Positions 48,077 through 59,350 of a DNA stretch of 64,000 bases are shown piece after piece. This stretch comes from Rhynochetos jubatus. Lineage: Eukaryota; Chordata; Aves; Eurypygiformes; Rhynochetidae. The stretch lies in contig CM050668.1 in assembly GCA_027574665.1 (NCBI GenBank), positions 8,518,001 through 8,582,000 on the forward strand, in the 5' to 3' direction. Position numbers and translations under genes: made by a program. The notes beneath the pieces were generated by a model that was not told where the DNA came from, ran no database searches, and saw only the letters and a list, made by a program, of their open reading frames with translations. Numbering within the stretch: position 1 is the first letter of the stretch; every line of letters starts with the position of its first letter.

Positions 48077-48769
48077 ATTCAGATGAGCTGGGAGCTCTGA
48101 GGGTGTTATTCACGAGTTTGACCAGTACAGTTCACTGCCTGACACTGAATGTCTGTTACGTTTTCTCGTCCTACCAAAGCCTACATTACCTGCACAAGAT
48201 TTGAGCTTGAATAGGACCAGGCAGGCCAGCGAGTATCACACAACACATGGCAGCATGGCCATAGCGAAACTAAGGTGGGATAAACCAGTGTAGGCACAGC
48301 TGAGAGCTCCCACGCTCTGCCAGTGCTGGACCAGCACCGCTGTGTGTGCCTTCTGACAGCAGAGCTCAGTCGCGCGCCTGTGTGCAGCACTGGATGTGGC
48401 GTGTGGACGTAGCTGACGCTTCTGGTGTCAGCAATAACTAGTGTGAAATGTCTCCCTTTGCCTTGAAATCGTTACGGTTTTATGTGACAGCAGCAGCTCT
48501 GGTCCCCAGCTGAGATTAGAAGTCCATTAAGTGCTTGAAATTGTGCGCATGTATAGCATGAGGACATGCACCCCTGACCAGCTCTGCACTGCCGATGCCT
48601 AGCTAATCCAGTTAACCCCGTCCCGCTCAGATATCTATCCATCTATAGGTACCCACCTATACAGACAGAGATCTCTCCAGCAGGGCATCTGCTCGGGGTA
48701 GTAACTAATCTTCGGATTGTGTTTGCATCCTCTGAGTTTAAAGAGCATTTAGAAGTGAGAGGACAAGTG
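48077..48769. other. Unique non-coding sequence
   Basis: No gene or repeat recognised. Confidence 0.5.
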
Positions 48770-48833
48770 CCTAACCTCACAGAGTTACTACTAGCTGAAT
48801 GTAGAGATTAAACCTAGGAATTACAAGTTAAAT
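48770..48833 (-). repeat. Possible MIR-type remnant
   Basis: CCTAACCTCACAGAGTTACT, then CTAGCTGAATGTAGAG and ATTAAACCTAGGAATT, follow the order of the antisense MIR boxes (a GGTCACACAGC-like box, a GGCAGAGC-like box and GAACCCAGG). Each box is imperfect. The match is loose, as expected for an insertion predating the amniote radiation. Confidence 0.33.
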
Positions 48834-51129
48834 TCATTTTTAGTTCAAATGGGAAATAATTCCACGGAAGACAGTGGAAATTCTTAACGCAGGGAAGCAG
48901 TTATCTAACATTTCCTCTCTAAGGAATTAAAGAAATAAACCTTGTTTCTCCTGTAGCATCCATTGCATTTTTCCCCAGTGTAATTCTAGTGATTTCTGCA
49001 GGGTTATTTCTGGGATTGAAAAACTGGAAATGCACAAATGCTTCGTTCATGGTGAAGTGGTATGTATAAACTCTGACTAGAGTCAAGTGAACACATAGAG
49101 GAGGGAAAAAAAAGACTTGTGTGTCAGAGAAATAGTCCTGAAGAGGAAATGTCAGTGAAGAGGTTTGTGAAATTAGGAGCACAGGACTTGGCAAGCCATT
49201 GAATTGTAGGAGATACTTTAGTTTCTAGCTGAGTAGTGAATCAGCCAGAGCCAGGGACTGTCAGTGAGTTAGTTAGTGCTATCAAAGCTTAAACACCCAT
49301 CAGGATTTTTGCTGGTTACACCAAGAAAAAGGATCAGGAACAGAAATCCCTTCCTGGAACTATTCAGCAGCTCGGGTGGAGGTGGGATTGTCACAAGAGA
49401 ATGTCAACCAGGCTGGGCTTAAAGATACGAACAGATCCCTCTTCGAATTTTAAAGATTACTACAAGTATTTCACTGTACACAGTCAGGGGTTTAATAGAT
49501 CCACACCTGATTTAGAGATCCCTAGTTCACGCTTAGGGATGATGTATTTGCATGTCAATGAGATTCCCAATTCTGGTTTTTAATAACTTAAAATACCGTA
49601 TTTTTACATTTTTGATAGTCCTCAGGGAGATGAGTCTCTGCATTATCAGTCTGGGAAATTGAATTCCAGGGTCTCAGCTGAGTCGTTTCAAGTATCGTTT
49701 CAGCCAGCTGAAGTGGGGCTGTAGACCTGTAGCGACCTGATTGCCAGCCCCATCTTTCACCAGAGCACAGGAAATCCAGATAGTGACCTCAAACCCCTGA
49801 AATGTGGATGTGACCTTTCGCATGGGGGGAGGACACATGTCCCACACTTTGGTGGTCATGGGCTCTTAACTTGAATCCCCTCTATCTTCAGTACACCCTT
49901 GACACAGGGATATCAAGGAAATAAAGAAGCCCCGCTGCCTTTTCCTGAGCGCGTTGCACTGCCCGAGAGCCAAAAGCCATGACCATAAGAGGCTGCAGAT
50001 GCTGGCAGAGCAGCAGGGATCATTACAGCTGAATAGAGCTATACACAAAGGTGGAAAGATCCTCTTAGCACTCATTAATTGTAATTTTCAGGATTAATGC
50101 AAAAGATTTGGCAGCATGACAGAAGAGAGTTTTAAGACAGATAAACTGCGGCTCGCCGGAGCTGAAAGAAGGGTCAGTAGCTGCCCACAACCCCCCAGCG
50201 ATAGGTGCAGAGAAGGACAGAAGTAACTAGACGGGGAACAGGGATATAAAGCACCTGATAAGTCAAAAGATGCATTTTACACAAGATACTGTAAATATTC
50301 ATGTGATTTATTAGAGCAGCAGAGTTCTCATTGATGACTATTGAATTGAGGGTTATTTAGAAGCTGAGGGGATCAATACAGGAGCTGGGAGCCAAAGTCT
50401 CTGAAAGCAAGTGAAGTAAAAAGTGTATTCTGCAGTGCCTCCCTTCTGTGTGAAGTCCCATAACTGTCCCTTAAACCCTAGAGTGAACTTCACATATATC
50501 TATATCTATCTCTTTCTTTTATTGCTGGATCAGTGGGCATCCGTCTAGAGGCTGGCCGGCTGTGCAGTGAGCCCACCTTCTGACAAACTGTTGAGCAGTT
50601 TAATTGCTGTTCTACAGGGCAAAGGCCAGTCCTGTGCAGAGCGCCAAGCCAAGCCCTGGTGGTCTCCCGTGTCAGAGATCCAGCCTTATGCTGGATCACG
50701 ATTTAAAGCTTAAATCTGCAGCTTCACTTCCACCCTCAGTAGCCAGGTTTTAGGCACGCAGAGAGCAGAGGTGAGGTGAGATACCCCCCAGCCTTTGGCT
50801 AGCAAGTCTGAGGGGTCTCCAAGCCTGCAAAACCAAACAGGGGTCAGTTGATCAGACCAAATATCTCTTCCCTGAGCCTTTGCATCCCTGCCTGCACCTT
50901 GGAGGCAGGTGAAGATCTGTGACAAAGACTTTATAAATGCAGTGCCTTTGTGATGGGGAGCCAAAACCCCAAGGAAAATGACTCCTTGTATAAAACAGGT
51001 TATTCCAAAGTGCATCAAGAACTACTCACCATGGTTGATTTTGTGTCTGTTTGCAAGTATGGGTTTTTACTCCCTATCACTTTTTATTACATTTATTCCT
51101 TTGGAAGAAAAATAATTCAAATACCCTTA
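48834..51129. other. Unique non-coding sequence
   Basis: No gene or nameable repeat. A short TATC-rich stretch lies at 50490-50515 (ATATATCTATATCTATCTC). Frames up to 102 codons (50710-51018, minus) are unrecognised. Confidence 0.5.
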
Positions 51130-51560
51130 ATCTTTTTAGCATAGAATTTTAGATTTTAATGGGCTTGTTTTAATTTGCACATATTCTTGTTAATAATGAA
51201 ATCTGTTTAACGAGAGTTAAACCAAAAAGCCTGTAATGGTAATTCAAAACATAAAACTCTAGTGCATTTCTGTAATATTTCCCTGTTAATATTCTTAAGG
51301 CTTTTTAACAGATATTTTAAGTAGGCATTGGTATTAGCAGAAACATCACACAAATTAAAATTAGGCTCTTGGTGACTATTTTAAAATGAATATTCACAGA
51401 CTCTTCAGCATGAAATTAAATCTAGTTACATTTGACACTGCTGCTATACTTTAAGGAAGTATACTTTACTGAAAATGATAGTGTTGCCTGTGAACTTATT
51501 GCTTATATTACTGATAGTTAATTTAATTTATTACAACCCGTTGAATGTAACAATCGGATT
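51130..51560. promoter_or_regulatory. Candidate conserved non-coding element, AT-rich
   Basis: About 430 bases of AT-rich sequence with almost no CpG, no repeat and no open frame. It carries many TTAAT and TAAAT cores, for example TTAATAATGA at 51190-51199 and GTTAATTTAATTTATT near 51528-51543. The even texture and lack of repeats resemble conserved elements in gene deserts. Conservation is unverified. Confidence 0.25.
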
Positions 51561-51825
51561 TTATATGGCATAGCCTAGGAGCCGGTGTCAGGCTTTAAAT
51601 CTATGGAGATGGAGCCTGAGCCAGTAGTTAAATGATGGAATTAGGAATGGGGACTTCCAGCTCTGGCCAGGACTCCTGTTTTGACTTGGGTAGATTATAA
51701 ACCTGACATGTTTACTCCACTCATCATGATGCTCTAAAATGGGAAATCTGTCTTTGAAGATTTGGGATTTCCTTAAGAAATCTTAGACGTTTTTTAAATA
51801 TTTTTTTTTTCCTATTTAAACCCAG
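51561..51825. other. Unique sequence ending in a 3'-splice-like tract
   Basis: The last part (51793-51825) is a run of ten or more T, then CCTATTTAAACCCAG, which would make a reasonable 3' splice site for the segment that follows. Confidence 0.4.
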
Positions 51826-51876
51826 GAATTTGCATTGGGGTTGTCTGTTTCACAAGCAGCTTTGGACCTTGCAAAG
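51826..51876 (+). other. Candidate 51-nt exon (splice-site pair only)
   Basis: The segment is bounded by a T-rich tract ending AAACCCAG (51825) and by AAG|GTACGT (donor from 51877), a close match to the donor consensus on both sides. Its 51 nt are a multiple of three and all three frames are stop-free; the first reads EFALGLSVSQAALDLAK. That no frame has a stop is unsurprising at this length. I recognise no protein. It is among the better splice-flanked segments here, but unsupported by transcripts. Confidence 0.17.
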
Positions 51877-52190
51877 GTACGTGACTTCTTGCATCTCCCT
51901 CTTTGCACTTTGTTGCAGGCTGTGCTTTCACCTGCTGTTAGTGGAGCCTCCTCTACAGCTCCGTGCCTCTTGCTTAACATACACTGGAGTTAGCCTCTCT
52001 GCTGCTGATGGGATGTGGAAAATGTCAGTGAGTCAACAATTGTGTCATTTATTCACAAATCTCTCGTTTTACTTTCTTTGGTGCTCTTTACTGAATTATT
52101 TCCCTATTCTTCTATTCTTCTCATGGCTATACAGAGCTAAGCTCGGTGTTACAAACCCCAGATTACTATCCCTAAGTAGTCTGGCAACTA
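51877..52190. other. Unique non-coding sequence
   Basis: A 132-codon plus-strand frame (51830-52228) covers this stretch and the candidate exon before it. Its translation is cysteine- and leucine-rich, hydrophobic in places and unrecognised. Confidence 0.45.
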
Positions 52191-52280
52191 AACATGTGCT
52201 TAAAATTAAACACGTGCAAATCCACTGAAAGTCTGTGGGATTGAAGCATATGGTAGAAATTAAGCAAAAAGCTAAATTCT
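52191..52280. repeat. Ancient amniote repeat with near-palindromic core
   Basis: AAACATGTGCTTAAAATTAA, a near-palindromic core CCACTGAAAGTCTGTGGG (52222-52239), then GAAGCATATGG and AAATTAAGCA lie in mirrored order. I recall many sauropsid copies of the form TGCTTAAAGTTAAGCA, CCCATTGAAGTCAATGGG, TGCTTAAAGTTAAGCA. The mirrored arrangement and the core are visible here; the family name is not something I can assign. It resembles a non-autonomous DNA transposon. Confidence 0.45.
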
Positions 52281-53350
52281 GAAAGGATAGCTTTAGGAGC
52301 ACACTTTGTGCTGCACTGATGAAGTGATGAGGAAACCTCTCTATCTACCGTAGGAAGATGCTTCCATGACCCCCTGCCTGTTGCTATCATCGTGGGATAG
52401 TCAGATTCAAAATCTGCCCCGGTTTTCGTGTTTTATTTTGACAATAACACCTTTTGCCTGCCTCCAGGTTCCAGGAATCAGACAGCACTTCCCATGGTAT
52501 GTCTTGGAGCCATTAAAACACAAAAGCAGAGTGTCATCTTCCTGCTGATGTACACAAGGACCTGTCATTCCCCTGATATAGTACAGCGTGAGAATGGTCT
52601 CCCTTCAAAATACATCACTGGGGCAATGGCGTTTTTTGTTATATGGTGCCAGGATGGCAAGCATTTGTACCATTCACGAGTTTAGACAAGACCGGGTCAA
52701 AGCACGTCTTTAGTTTTCACACGGGCAGCTGGACTGTCCGAAGTGACAAAAATTGGTTTAAAGTCATTGTCATGCAATGGGCAGCAATGAAGTGATGCTG
52801 GATGGAAGCACTTCCGTGGTTTGAGTTCCTAATCCCCATTTGCCAGGTGACCAGCAGCAGCTGAGGACAGCACAGGCTGCCCACCCCCACTGGCAGCCTG
52901 AGGCTGTGCCGGGAGCTCCCTGGCAGAGCAGGATGGCCGTGCACACCCCAGGATGCAGTAGCACAAGTCTGCTGGGGGTTCAAACCCACCATGAAGGCAG
53001 CTGAGTCCCTGTGCAAACCCCCTTGCCTGTTTTCCCTCCTGTTAAGGGTCTGCCCCTCCCACCTCACCCCTCCCCTACCTGTGCATGGGGACTGTGCTGC
53101 CCGTGCTACATTCCCATATTACTGAAAACAAGCGATGAATATATTTGCTCTGTAAGGCCTTGGTTTCCAAAACACTGTATCCCCTGGCTCTCTCCACTGC
53201 TGTGAGCAGTCCCACTGGTGCCAATAACACCGCTTGTAACAGCAGCAGTATTCAGTGCTCACATATTTGCAGGATCACAGTCTGAACTGACATTCTTTTC
53301 CAAAACTATCTGGGCTCCATGAAGAACTCATGGAATACACGTGATAGTGC
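52281..53350. other. Unique non-coding sequence
   Basis: A 116-codon minus-strand frame (52717-53067) in a GC-richer section is unrecognised. No repeat is seen. Confidence 0.5.
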
Positions 53351-53414
53351 AGGGCCAGTTCTTCACCTAGCATGAGTTGGCGTGGTTCTGTGGAAGCTAA
53401 ATTGAGGATCTGCT
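53351..53414. repeat. Second copy of the ancient palindromic repeat, shortened
   Basis: AGGGCCAGTTCTTCACCTAG at the left and ATTGAGGATCTGCTC at the right are inverted-repeat-like ends matching the element at 56341 (GCCAGATCTTCAA / TTGAACATCTGGC). Between them a GTTGGCGTGGTTCTGTGGAA stretch corresponds to the left half and core, while much of the right half is missing. An isolated CAGGGCCAGGTTCTCAGCC at 53687-53705 may be a further end fragment. Confidence 0.4.
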
Positions 53415-54383
53415 CTTCCTTGGTGTCTGCATTAGATATGCAAGGAAGATGAGCAATACCAGCAACTGTATATGCAGTTTAGTGATGAATTGGTGCATCT
53501 TTTCATTTATTGTTTTGATTTTGCTGTTTGCTGCTGCTAGGAAATTATGCAAATTCTTCTTGTACAGGAAAAGAATACTGATAATTAAGAAATATGCAGC
53601 TTGGATTTAAGATAATCTTATAAACCCACACTAGTGTTCTCCCACCAGCAGCACATTAATAGCTGTGGCAACCACTAGCTGACAGCCAGGGCCAGGTTCT
53701 CAGCCCTCCAGAAGGTCTCGCTCAGCATTTTAGATGGGGATGGGGTGCTTGCACGAGAAGATCAAGGCAGCAGAAGAGGGCAGGACTACAACTCACAAGG
53801 GCTTTCAGGTCAAGGTCTGCAGGTGTAGCCAAACACCCTTGTCTATTTAGGGGAAGAAAAAGGAGGAGGCTAAGTGTGTCAGGTAGTGTGCCGCTCAGAG
53901 CAGAGGTGTCACTTTGCTTTCTTCAGGGGGCATACACCTTTTTTGCATGTGACCTCCTTAAAGGTTGAAAAATATCACAGTCTGTAGAGATTTAGGCCAT
54001 TTGCAGCTACAACTCAGAATTAGACCTACTGAGAGAAACTACAATCTTTTCTGAAAGGTTTGGGCTAGACAGTAAATATATTTGTGTCCTGGGGGAGAGA
54101 AACAGAAACCTCAGAGGTATTTTAGGCAAGTGGTGCACAAATCTAGTCCAGAGGGGCAAGCCTCATCCCAGATGGATGATGTCACTAAGAGAAAAATCCT
54201 TCTCTGTTAAGTGTCTTGGGCAGCTGTAAGGGCTTGATATGAACTGTCAGGTACCTTCATAACCATGAACTGTTTCAGGACCTTAATCCGCTTGTCTTTA
54301 ATCGCAGTATTTGAAAAACACTTGCACCAGCATAACTTCTTGACCTTAGAGGGTACCTGGCTTAAAAACCTCAGAGATGGAAG
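53415..54383. other. Unique non-coding sequence
   Basis: No gene recognised. Apart from the possible repeat end at 53687-53705, nothing nameable. Mildly purine-rich around 53840-53870. Confidence 0.5.
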
Positions 54384-54587
54384 TAGAATCATGGAATGGT
54401 TTCTGTTGGAAGGGACCATAAAGGTCATCCAGTTCCAACCCCCCTGCCACGGGCAGGGACACCCTCCACCAGCCCAGGTTGCTCCAAGCCTCATCCAGCC
54501 TGGCCTTGGACACTCCCAGGGATGGGGCACCCACAGCTTCTCTGGGCAACCTGTCCCAGTGCCTCCCCACCCTCTCTGGGAAGAATT
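54384..54587 (-). mobile_element. CR1 LINE 3' end, minus strand, little diverged
   Basis: The plus strand reads as the reverse complement of the classic CR1 3' end: TAGAATCATGGAATGG (terminal octamer repeats), GTTGGAAGGGACCATAAAGG, CCCCCCTGCCACGGGCAGGG, CAGGTTGCTCCAAGCCTC, CTGGCCTTGGACACTCCCAG, and TTCTCTGGGCAACCTGTCCC. About 200 bp remain of an element of several kilobases, so it is strongly 5'-truncated. It is the least diverged CR1 copy in the window and probably the youngest. The 177-codon open frame at 54265-54798 runs through it and is not a gene. Confidence 0.95.
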
Positions 54588-56340
54588 AGCAAAGAAGTGT
54601 GAAGAAGCTGTGCTCTCACAGCATGACACAGACTTGATGGAGCTTCATACGCCTCTGAGGACCCTAATTGAAGGCCAGTTCAGCATGTGCAGTGGACAGG
54701 GAATGTCCAGAGGGCTTCTCAGCTCAAGTTCTTGCTGCAGTATCCCATGTGGGTGCTTTGTCCCAGTTCCTCAGCCCTTCCCACGGTGGGTATTATGACA
54801 GCATGCCAGGTTGAACTTGTGGTCCACAGGGATTCTTGGGTAATACAGACCTTAATTTTAAAAGTTCTTTGAGTTTAGAAGCAGCTACTTCGAATTCCAG
54901 ATATTGCCAAGTCTACACAAGGAGGGGTGGAGGGTGTGTGTGTGTAGTAAAAAAATCATAGGTTGCTTGTTATGTGGAAGAAAAGCAATGAGATTTACGG
55001 ATAGGTCTTCAGGCCCATCATTTGGAGGGATGATGGTTAGGGTCGGGTGGTCAGTGAAATTCCTCCTCTGTGCACTGTGCTGCCAAAAGAGCCCGGCTGT
55101 GCTGGTCTGCAGGTCTTCTGAAAATCCAGCTGTTAATGACAGCTGAAGATCTAGCCCTAGTTATGGAAGTGGAGTAGGTCAAAGCTTAGCCCTAGTTATA
55201 AGTAGCACAAGGGTAACAAGGGTAGGTTATTTTCAACTACAGCAGACCGTCTTATTTGCATAGTCTCTGTACAATTTATTGAAAGCTGCAAGAATCTCAG
55301 CCGGGGAGTCACATTAGCAGAATGAATATTAACCTGAGCACCTCCACAAAAAACTTTACCTTGACTTTCTGCTATATATATTTTTCACTCAATACAGTGC
55401 TGTCACTGAGCAATTTAATTCTCTTCTGGGCACAATTGTCAACCTGGTTTCCAGAAGGGACGCATGCCCCAGGATTTATTTTATTCCATTTAAGTAGCTA
55501 TGACCAGTTTTCATAAATTGAGGAGTTGAAATTGCCCGTTCCCTAAGGCTCTCTAACAAATGAGATCAGAAGTCCAATGAATACATGTCTTGCAAAGCTT
55601 TTCAGTTCAATTACATATATCCATGTGCAACTGGTAACGCCAGAATCAGTTCAAATAGTGTCTTTGCTGGTGTGAAAGACGGCAAATTGAAGTCTATTTC
55701 TCATCAGTATCCAACATGTTACTGGAAAGATTAAAAAGAAAATTTTCAAGGGACAGAGGATGAACAATTAATGAGCCCTGGAGTGACTCTGAAACAGGTA
55801 GCAAAGAAAAACAACTGTAAAAGGAGAAACCGTCAGAAGTGAGCAGTTTGGTGCCAAGTTTCAGAAGGAGATTAGTGGAGAGTTTCACTAGATCCATTAG
55901 TGTTTGCAAAGTACTTGTGGAGTGGATCAATGAGCATCACAGAAACTCCCAGGAGGAAGTGAATTAAAAGCTTTTTCTTTTTTTTATAGTGGGAAGCAAA
56001 TAAAGCAGAGCTCACACACTAGCTGATGAGAGTGAAACAAGGCATTGGATGGGCATCTGGACCAAGTGAGTGCTGTCTATCCCTGCCTGAGTTAGGATAA
56101 GGTCAGTTGGGAAATGCTTGGCCATGTTAAAACTTTGTGATGATGGCCAGAGAAGGCCAAATCAGTGGGGTTTTAAGTGACCTTAAGCCAATCCATTTTG
56201 CGCTTTGGGTTTTTGATCTTAGATTCTGAGCGTTTGGTAGGCAGTGGCTATTTCTATGTGGGCAATAAACTCTGTGACTTGGTTTTAGTGGAAGCAATAA
56301 GAAGGTAATAAAATCCTGAGAGCCACCTTAAAAACGCAGT
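54588..56340. other. Unique non-coding sequence
   Basis: No gene recognised. TAGCCCTAGTTAT occurs at 55152-55164 and again at 55187-55199, a 35-bp-spaced direct repeat, followed by ACAAGGGTAACAAGGGTA. Around 55664-55700, TGCTGGTGTGAAAGACGGCA and ATTGAAGTCTATT loosely recall half of the palindromic repeat that follows. Confidence 0.45.
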
Positions 56341-56423
56341 GCCAGATCTTCAAATGATCACGCCAGCACAGCACCATTGAAGCTTCCTGAGTGCTATTGA
56401 TTTACACCAGTTGAACATCTGGC
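56341..56423. repeat. Ancient palindromic amniote repeat, full-length copy
   Basis: An 83-bp element with near-perfect terminal inverted repeats: GCCAGATCTTCAA (56341-56353) and TTGAACATCTGGC (56411-56423), one mismatch in 13. Inside, CACCATTGAAG marks the centre and ATTTACACCAG the right inner box. I recall many reptile and bird copies reading GGCCAGATCCTCAGCTGGTG, CCATTGAAGTCAATGG, TTTACACCAGCTGAGGATCT. The full mirror structure fits a short non-autonomous DNA-transposon-like element or a fold-back unit. I do not assign a database name. Confidence 0.6.
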
Positions 56424-56609
56424 CCATATGCTTTGTATTATTAAATACTTCTGTGATTATTATGTGAACAATTAAGATTCATGGAAATGAAAAAGCAGCC
56501 TATGAATTGTGCCTTCACTGCAATTCAGGAGGAGGAAAGGCTCAGGGAATATGCTGCCTTTTACTGTAGCTGTGCAGTTTATCTGTGTGTTTTCTAGGAA
56601 CTAGACAGA
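56424..56609. other. Unique AT-rich spacer
   Basis: Nothing recognised between the palindromic repeat and the old CR1 fragment. Confidence 0.45.
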
Positions 56610-56930
56610 ATGGGACCTCAGGAGATTTTCGAGGCCATCAGCTTCAGCTGTGTCGTGTTTGTTCAAAATATTCTTAAAACTCTGACGCCTGAGACCCCAC
56701 AGTGTATCCCAACACTCAGTACTGGTGCTGAAGTCCTGCGGGAAGCTTTTCCTCTATCCAACCTACCTCTCTCCTGGGCTGTGCTCGAGCTCTCCAACTC
56801 CTTGTCTTGCCCATAGAGAAGAGCATGGTCCGTTCCCCTGCCCAGCAGCCCTTCTTTGTACACAACGCTTGTTATTTTGTTTGTCTCTTCTGTGTAATGT
56901 TCAGTCTGGTCAATCGTGTTGGAATTCCAC
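56610..56930 (-). mobile_element. Old CR1-like LINE 3' fragment, minus strand
   Basis: The plus strand reads like the reverse complement of an old CR1 subfamily: GGGACCTCAGGAGATTTTCG and GAGGCCATCAGCTTC near the element's 3' end, then GAAGCTTTTCCTCTATCCAA with CCTACCTCTCTCCTGGG, CTCCTTGTCTTGCCCATAGA, and CCCAGCAGCCCTTCTTTGTA. The order matches the usual 3' region, but identity is low, so it is much older than the copy at 54384. The 68- to 89-codon frames here are incidental. Confidence 0.5.
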
Positions 56931-59149
56931 ACTGAGAAAATCCAGACAAGCCTAAGTAAATGTTAACACTGCAAAATCGTTATTATTTTTTTTCCTTAAG
57001 CCTGATTCCCTTTCATGGTTTGCTGCTGAAGTATAGAAGTATATCCAGCCATAACAGCGAAAGATCCATCTTTCAGCAACAGGAGATTAAAGGAATAGAG
57101 TGCGATAACATTTTGCAAACCTGAAAGGATTTGAAAATCCCTTTCCTGCTATTTCTGGAAAAAAGTCAATGGCAGGGCAAGATTATCTTCATTAATAGTG
57201 TGAGAATGAGTGTTGGCTGCAAGTTTTGTTTAACCTGAAATCAGCATTCAGCAGCTGGGTTTTCACATCTAGAATAATATCTGGAGAATCAAAAATTCTT
57301 TGCCACACATAAAATCATCCTCCGGTTGTGTGTAATGGAGCTCAGCAGCGTAATGTGCGGGAGAGAAGGATAACCTTTTAACATCTCCGCGATCCCCGGG
57401 GACTGGCGTGTTGCTGATTAACAGATGCTCGGTGACTTGAAGTTCCCGAAGTTAAAGCTTTGCATGTATTGCACAAGTCACCAGTTTTATTGAGGGCTTG
57501 GGAGAGACATACTTTGGCTGTTATCCCACTTTTCAGACGTGGCATGATGTAACTGACTGTTCTGAAGTGAAGGCAACTGTTGCTTGGAGAGAGAGCTAAA
57601 GCAGCGCTGTGGGAACTGCTCTGCAGGGCCTGACCTGTGGTATCCTGGCTCTGATGAGGGCCATGGCCACCTTCTCCAGGCAGACAGACAGGCAGGAGGT
57701 GTTTTGGGGGCTCACCTCAGCAGCATGTAGCATGAGCAGGCATGCCCTCTCCTCACTTTACACTTTTTAGATATTTGGCAAGTCCGGAGGGGAAGTCTGT
57801 TTTGGTCTGACTGATGCCACCTGGGCTTCAGTTTCTGCATAGGCCTATGGAGGAGCTGCTACAAAACCTTTTCTCCTGTGCAGCCTTGTGTCGGGCAAGG
57901 TGAGAAGGGTAAGGCTCTCGGAGAGGTCTCTATGTTGGAAAAACAGTCTAGCCAAGCAGCTCCAGCTTAGGACTGTGTTGCTAAGGTTACTGCAGCCCAG
58001 CCTGCGTTGCCCACCCAACAGGTGCCATTCCTCAGGTTGTTGATGAGGGTAAAGCCTTGTCAGACCATGAACTTGGTGTGCAAACCACAGTTGCTCTGTC
58101 TTCATTGAGATCTCAAGTGAAAAAGCATCTGTTTGCATGCTAAAGATAAGGCTGCAGGCAACTCAGTAAACCCAAGTAACGTGGTTCAGTGGCAAAATTA
58201 GGAAAAGGACCCAAAAACTGCCAGGGACACCCCTCAGAAAGATTGAGACCTTCACGTGATGCCACACAAGTTTCTTTCCCACTGAGTCTTGTGCCTTTGG
58301 ATTAGGTAGGTCTTTCTGGAGGACCTTCATTTATATATCTTCAAGTCAGGCAGCTGTTATCTGTTCTTCTCCTGACAACATCCAACACTTGGTCGATCAC
58401 TGCGTCTCTCTGCCACAGGAGCTGTGCGGAGAGCTGGGTGCAGGAAGAAGGTCTAATTAACAAAATCTACACTCCAAGAATTTGCTTTTTTCAGGGCACT
58501 TCTCCACCTGCCAAGCTGTGCTAACGTTAGCAGTGCACGGCAAGAGGAGTTTTAAAACAAGTGCTGGAAAAAACCCAAACCCTGTCCCTGAACAAAACGC
58601 CGCCAGCTCCCGAAAGACTTGTATGACAGGCTGAGAGCCCTGTAGCTGTCAGTTCTTCATGCCCTTTGGGGGTATGCTTATTATTTTTGAATACTTTACC
58701 TCTCTGGTGTTTCTTCTGGCAAAGCATCACATGTACAAGCAAAAAATAAGGGCTGCCTTTAATTCTTGATATAAATAGGATAACGATCAGTTCTGTTGTT
58801 GTTATAATGATCATAATGTGCATTTGAAGGGACGTAAGAGGTCTGTCTTAGAAGAAAGTTGTGTCATTGGTCTCACTGTGTGCCCCAGGAAGGTGAACAG
58901 ACGCAGGTTGGTGCCTTTTCCAAAGCCCCGTGATGAAGCAGCAGAGAGGTGAAAGTATTAAAAAATAACTGGAGGCAGAGCAACGTTTGCAACACAGCCC
59001 TCCCCAGTTTCGTCACTCGCGCTCAAATCGGTGACATTTCACATGCAAAGGGCAAATAAATACAGGAAAATTATGTGGAGATGGAAGTTCAGAGAGGTGT
59101 GGAGGAGGAAGGATTTGGTGAGTGAAGGTTTTGTGAAGAGAATCACTGG
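56931..59149. other. Unique non-coding sequence
   Basis: No gene or firm repeat. Around 57811-57845 the text CCTGGGCTTCAGTTTCTGCA faintly resembles the sense MIR box CTGGGCCTCAGTTTCC, too short to call. A CCGCGATCCCCGGGG CpG-rich motif stands at 57388-57402. The 97-codon minus-strand frame at 57845-58138 is unrecognised. Confidence 0.5.
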
Positions 59150-59350
59150 CTGGGATTGCTTGACAGAATTATACTTCATTACTGACGCTTCACAGCCTTG
59201 ATTTTCATATTTATTTGTGACTCTTCTTTTTTTAAACCATGGGCTCTTTTGACATGAGAGTCATGCTGTGTAAAGCGCTATTGATTAGAGTTTCTAATTT
59301 CATGCCATTACAGCATGACCATTGGGGAATGAAATGTATTTTATTTTTTC
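59150..59350. promoter_or_regulatory. Candidate enhancer with an ONECUT-like site
   Basis: A repeat-free AT-rich block with TATTGATTA (59279-59287), a good match to the ONECUT core, and further ATTA and TAAT cores. A 76-codon plus-strand frame (59239-59469) overlaps without recognisable content. Motif-level inference only. Confidence 0.22.

Noticed and set aside
54265..54798. 177-codon open frame, plus strand
   Set aside because: It reads through the antisense of a CR1 3' end (54384-54587), so it is not a gene.
57811..57845. MIR-like CCTGGGCTTCAGTTTCTGCA
   Set aside because: Only about 20 bases resemble the MIR box; no flanking boxes in order.
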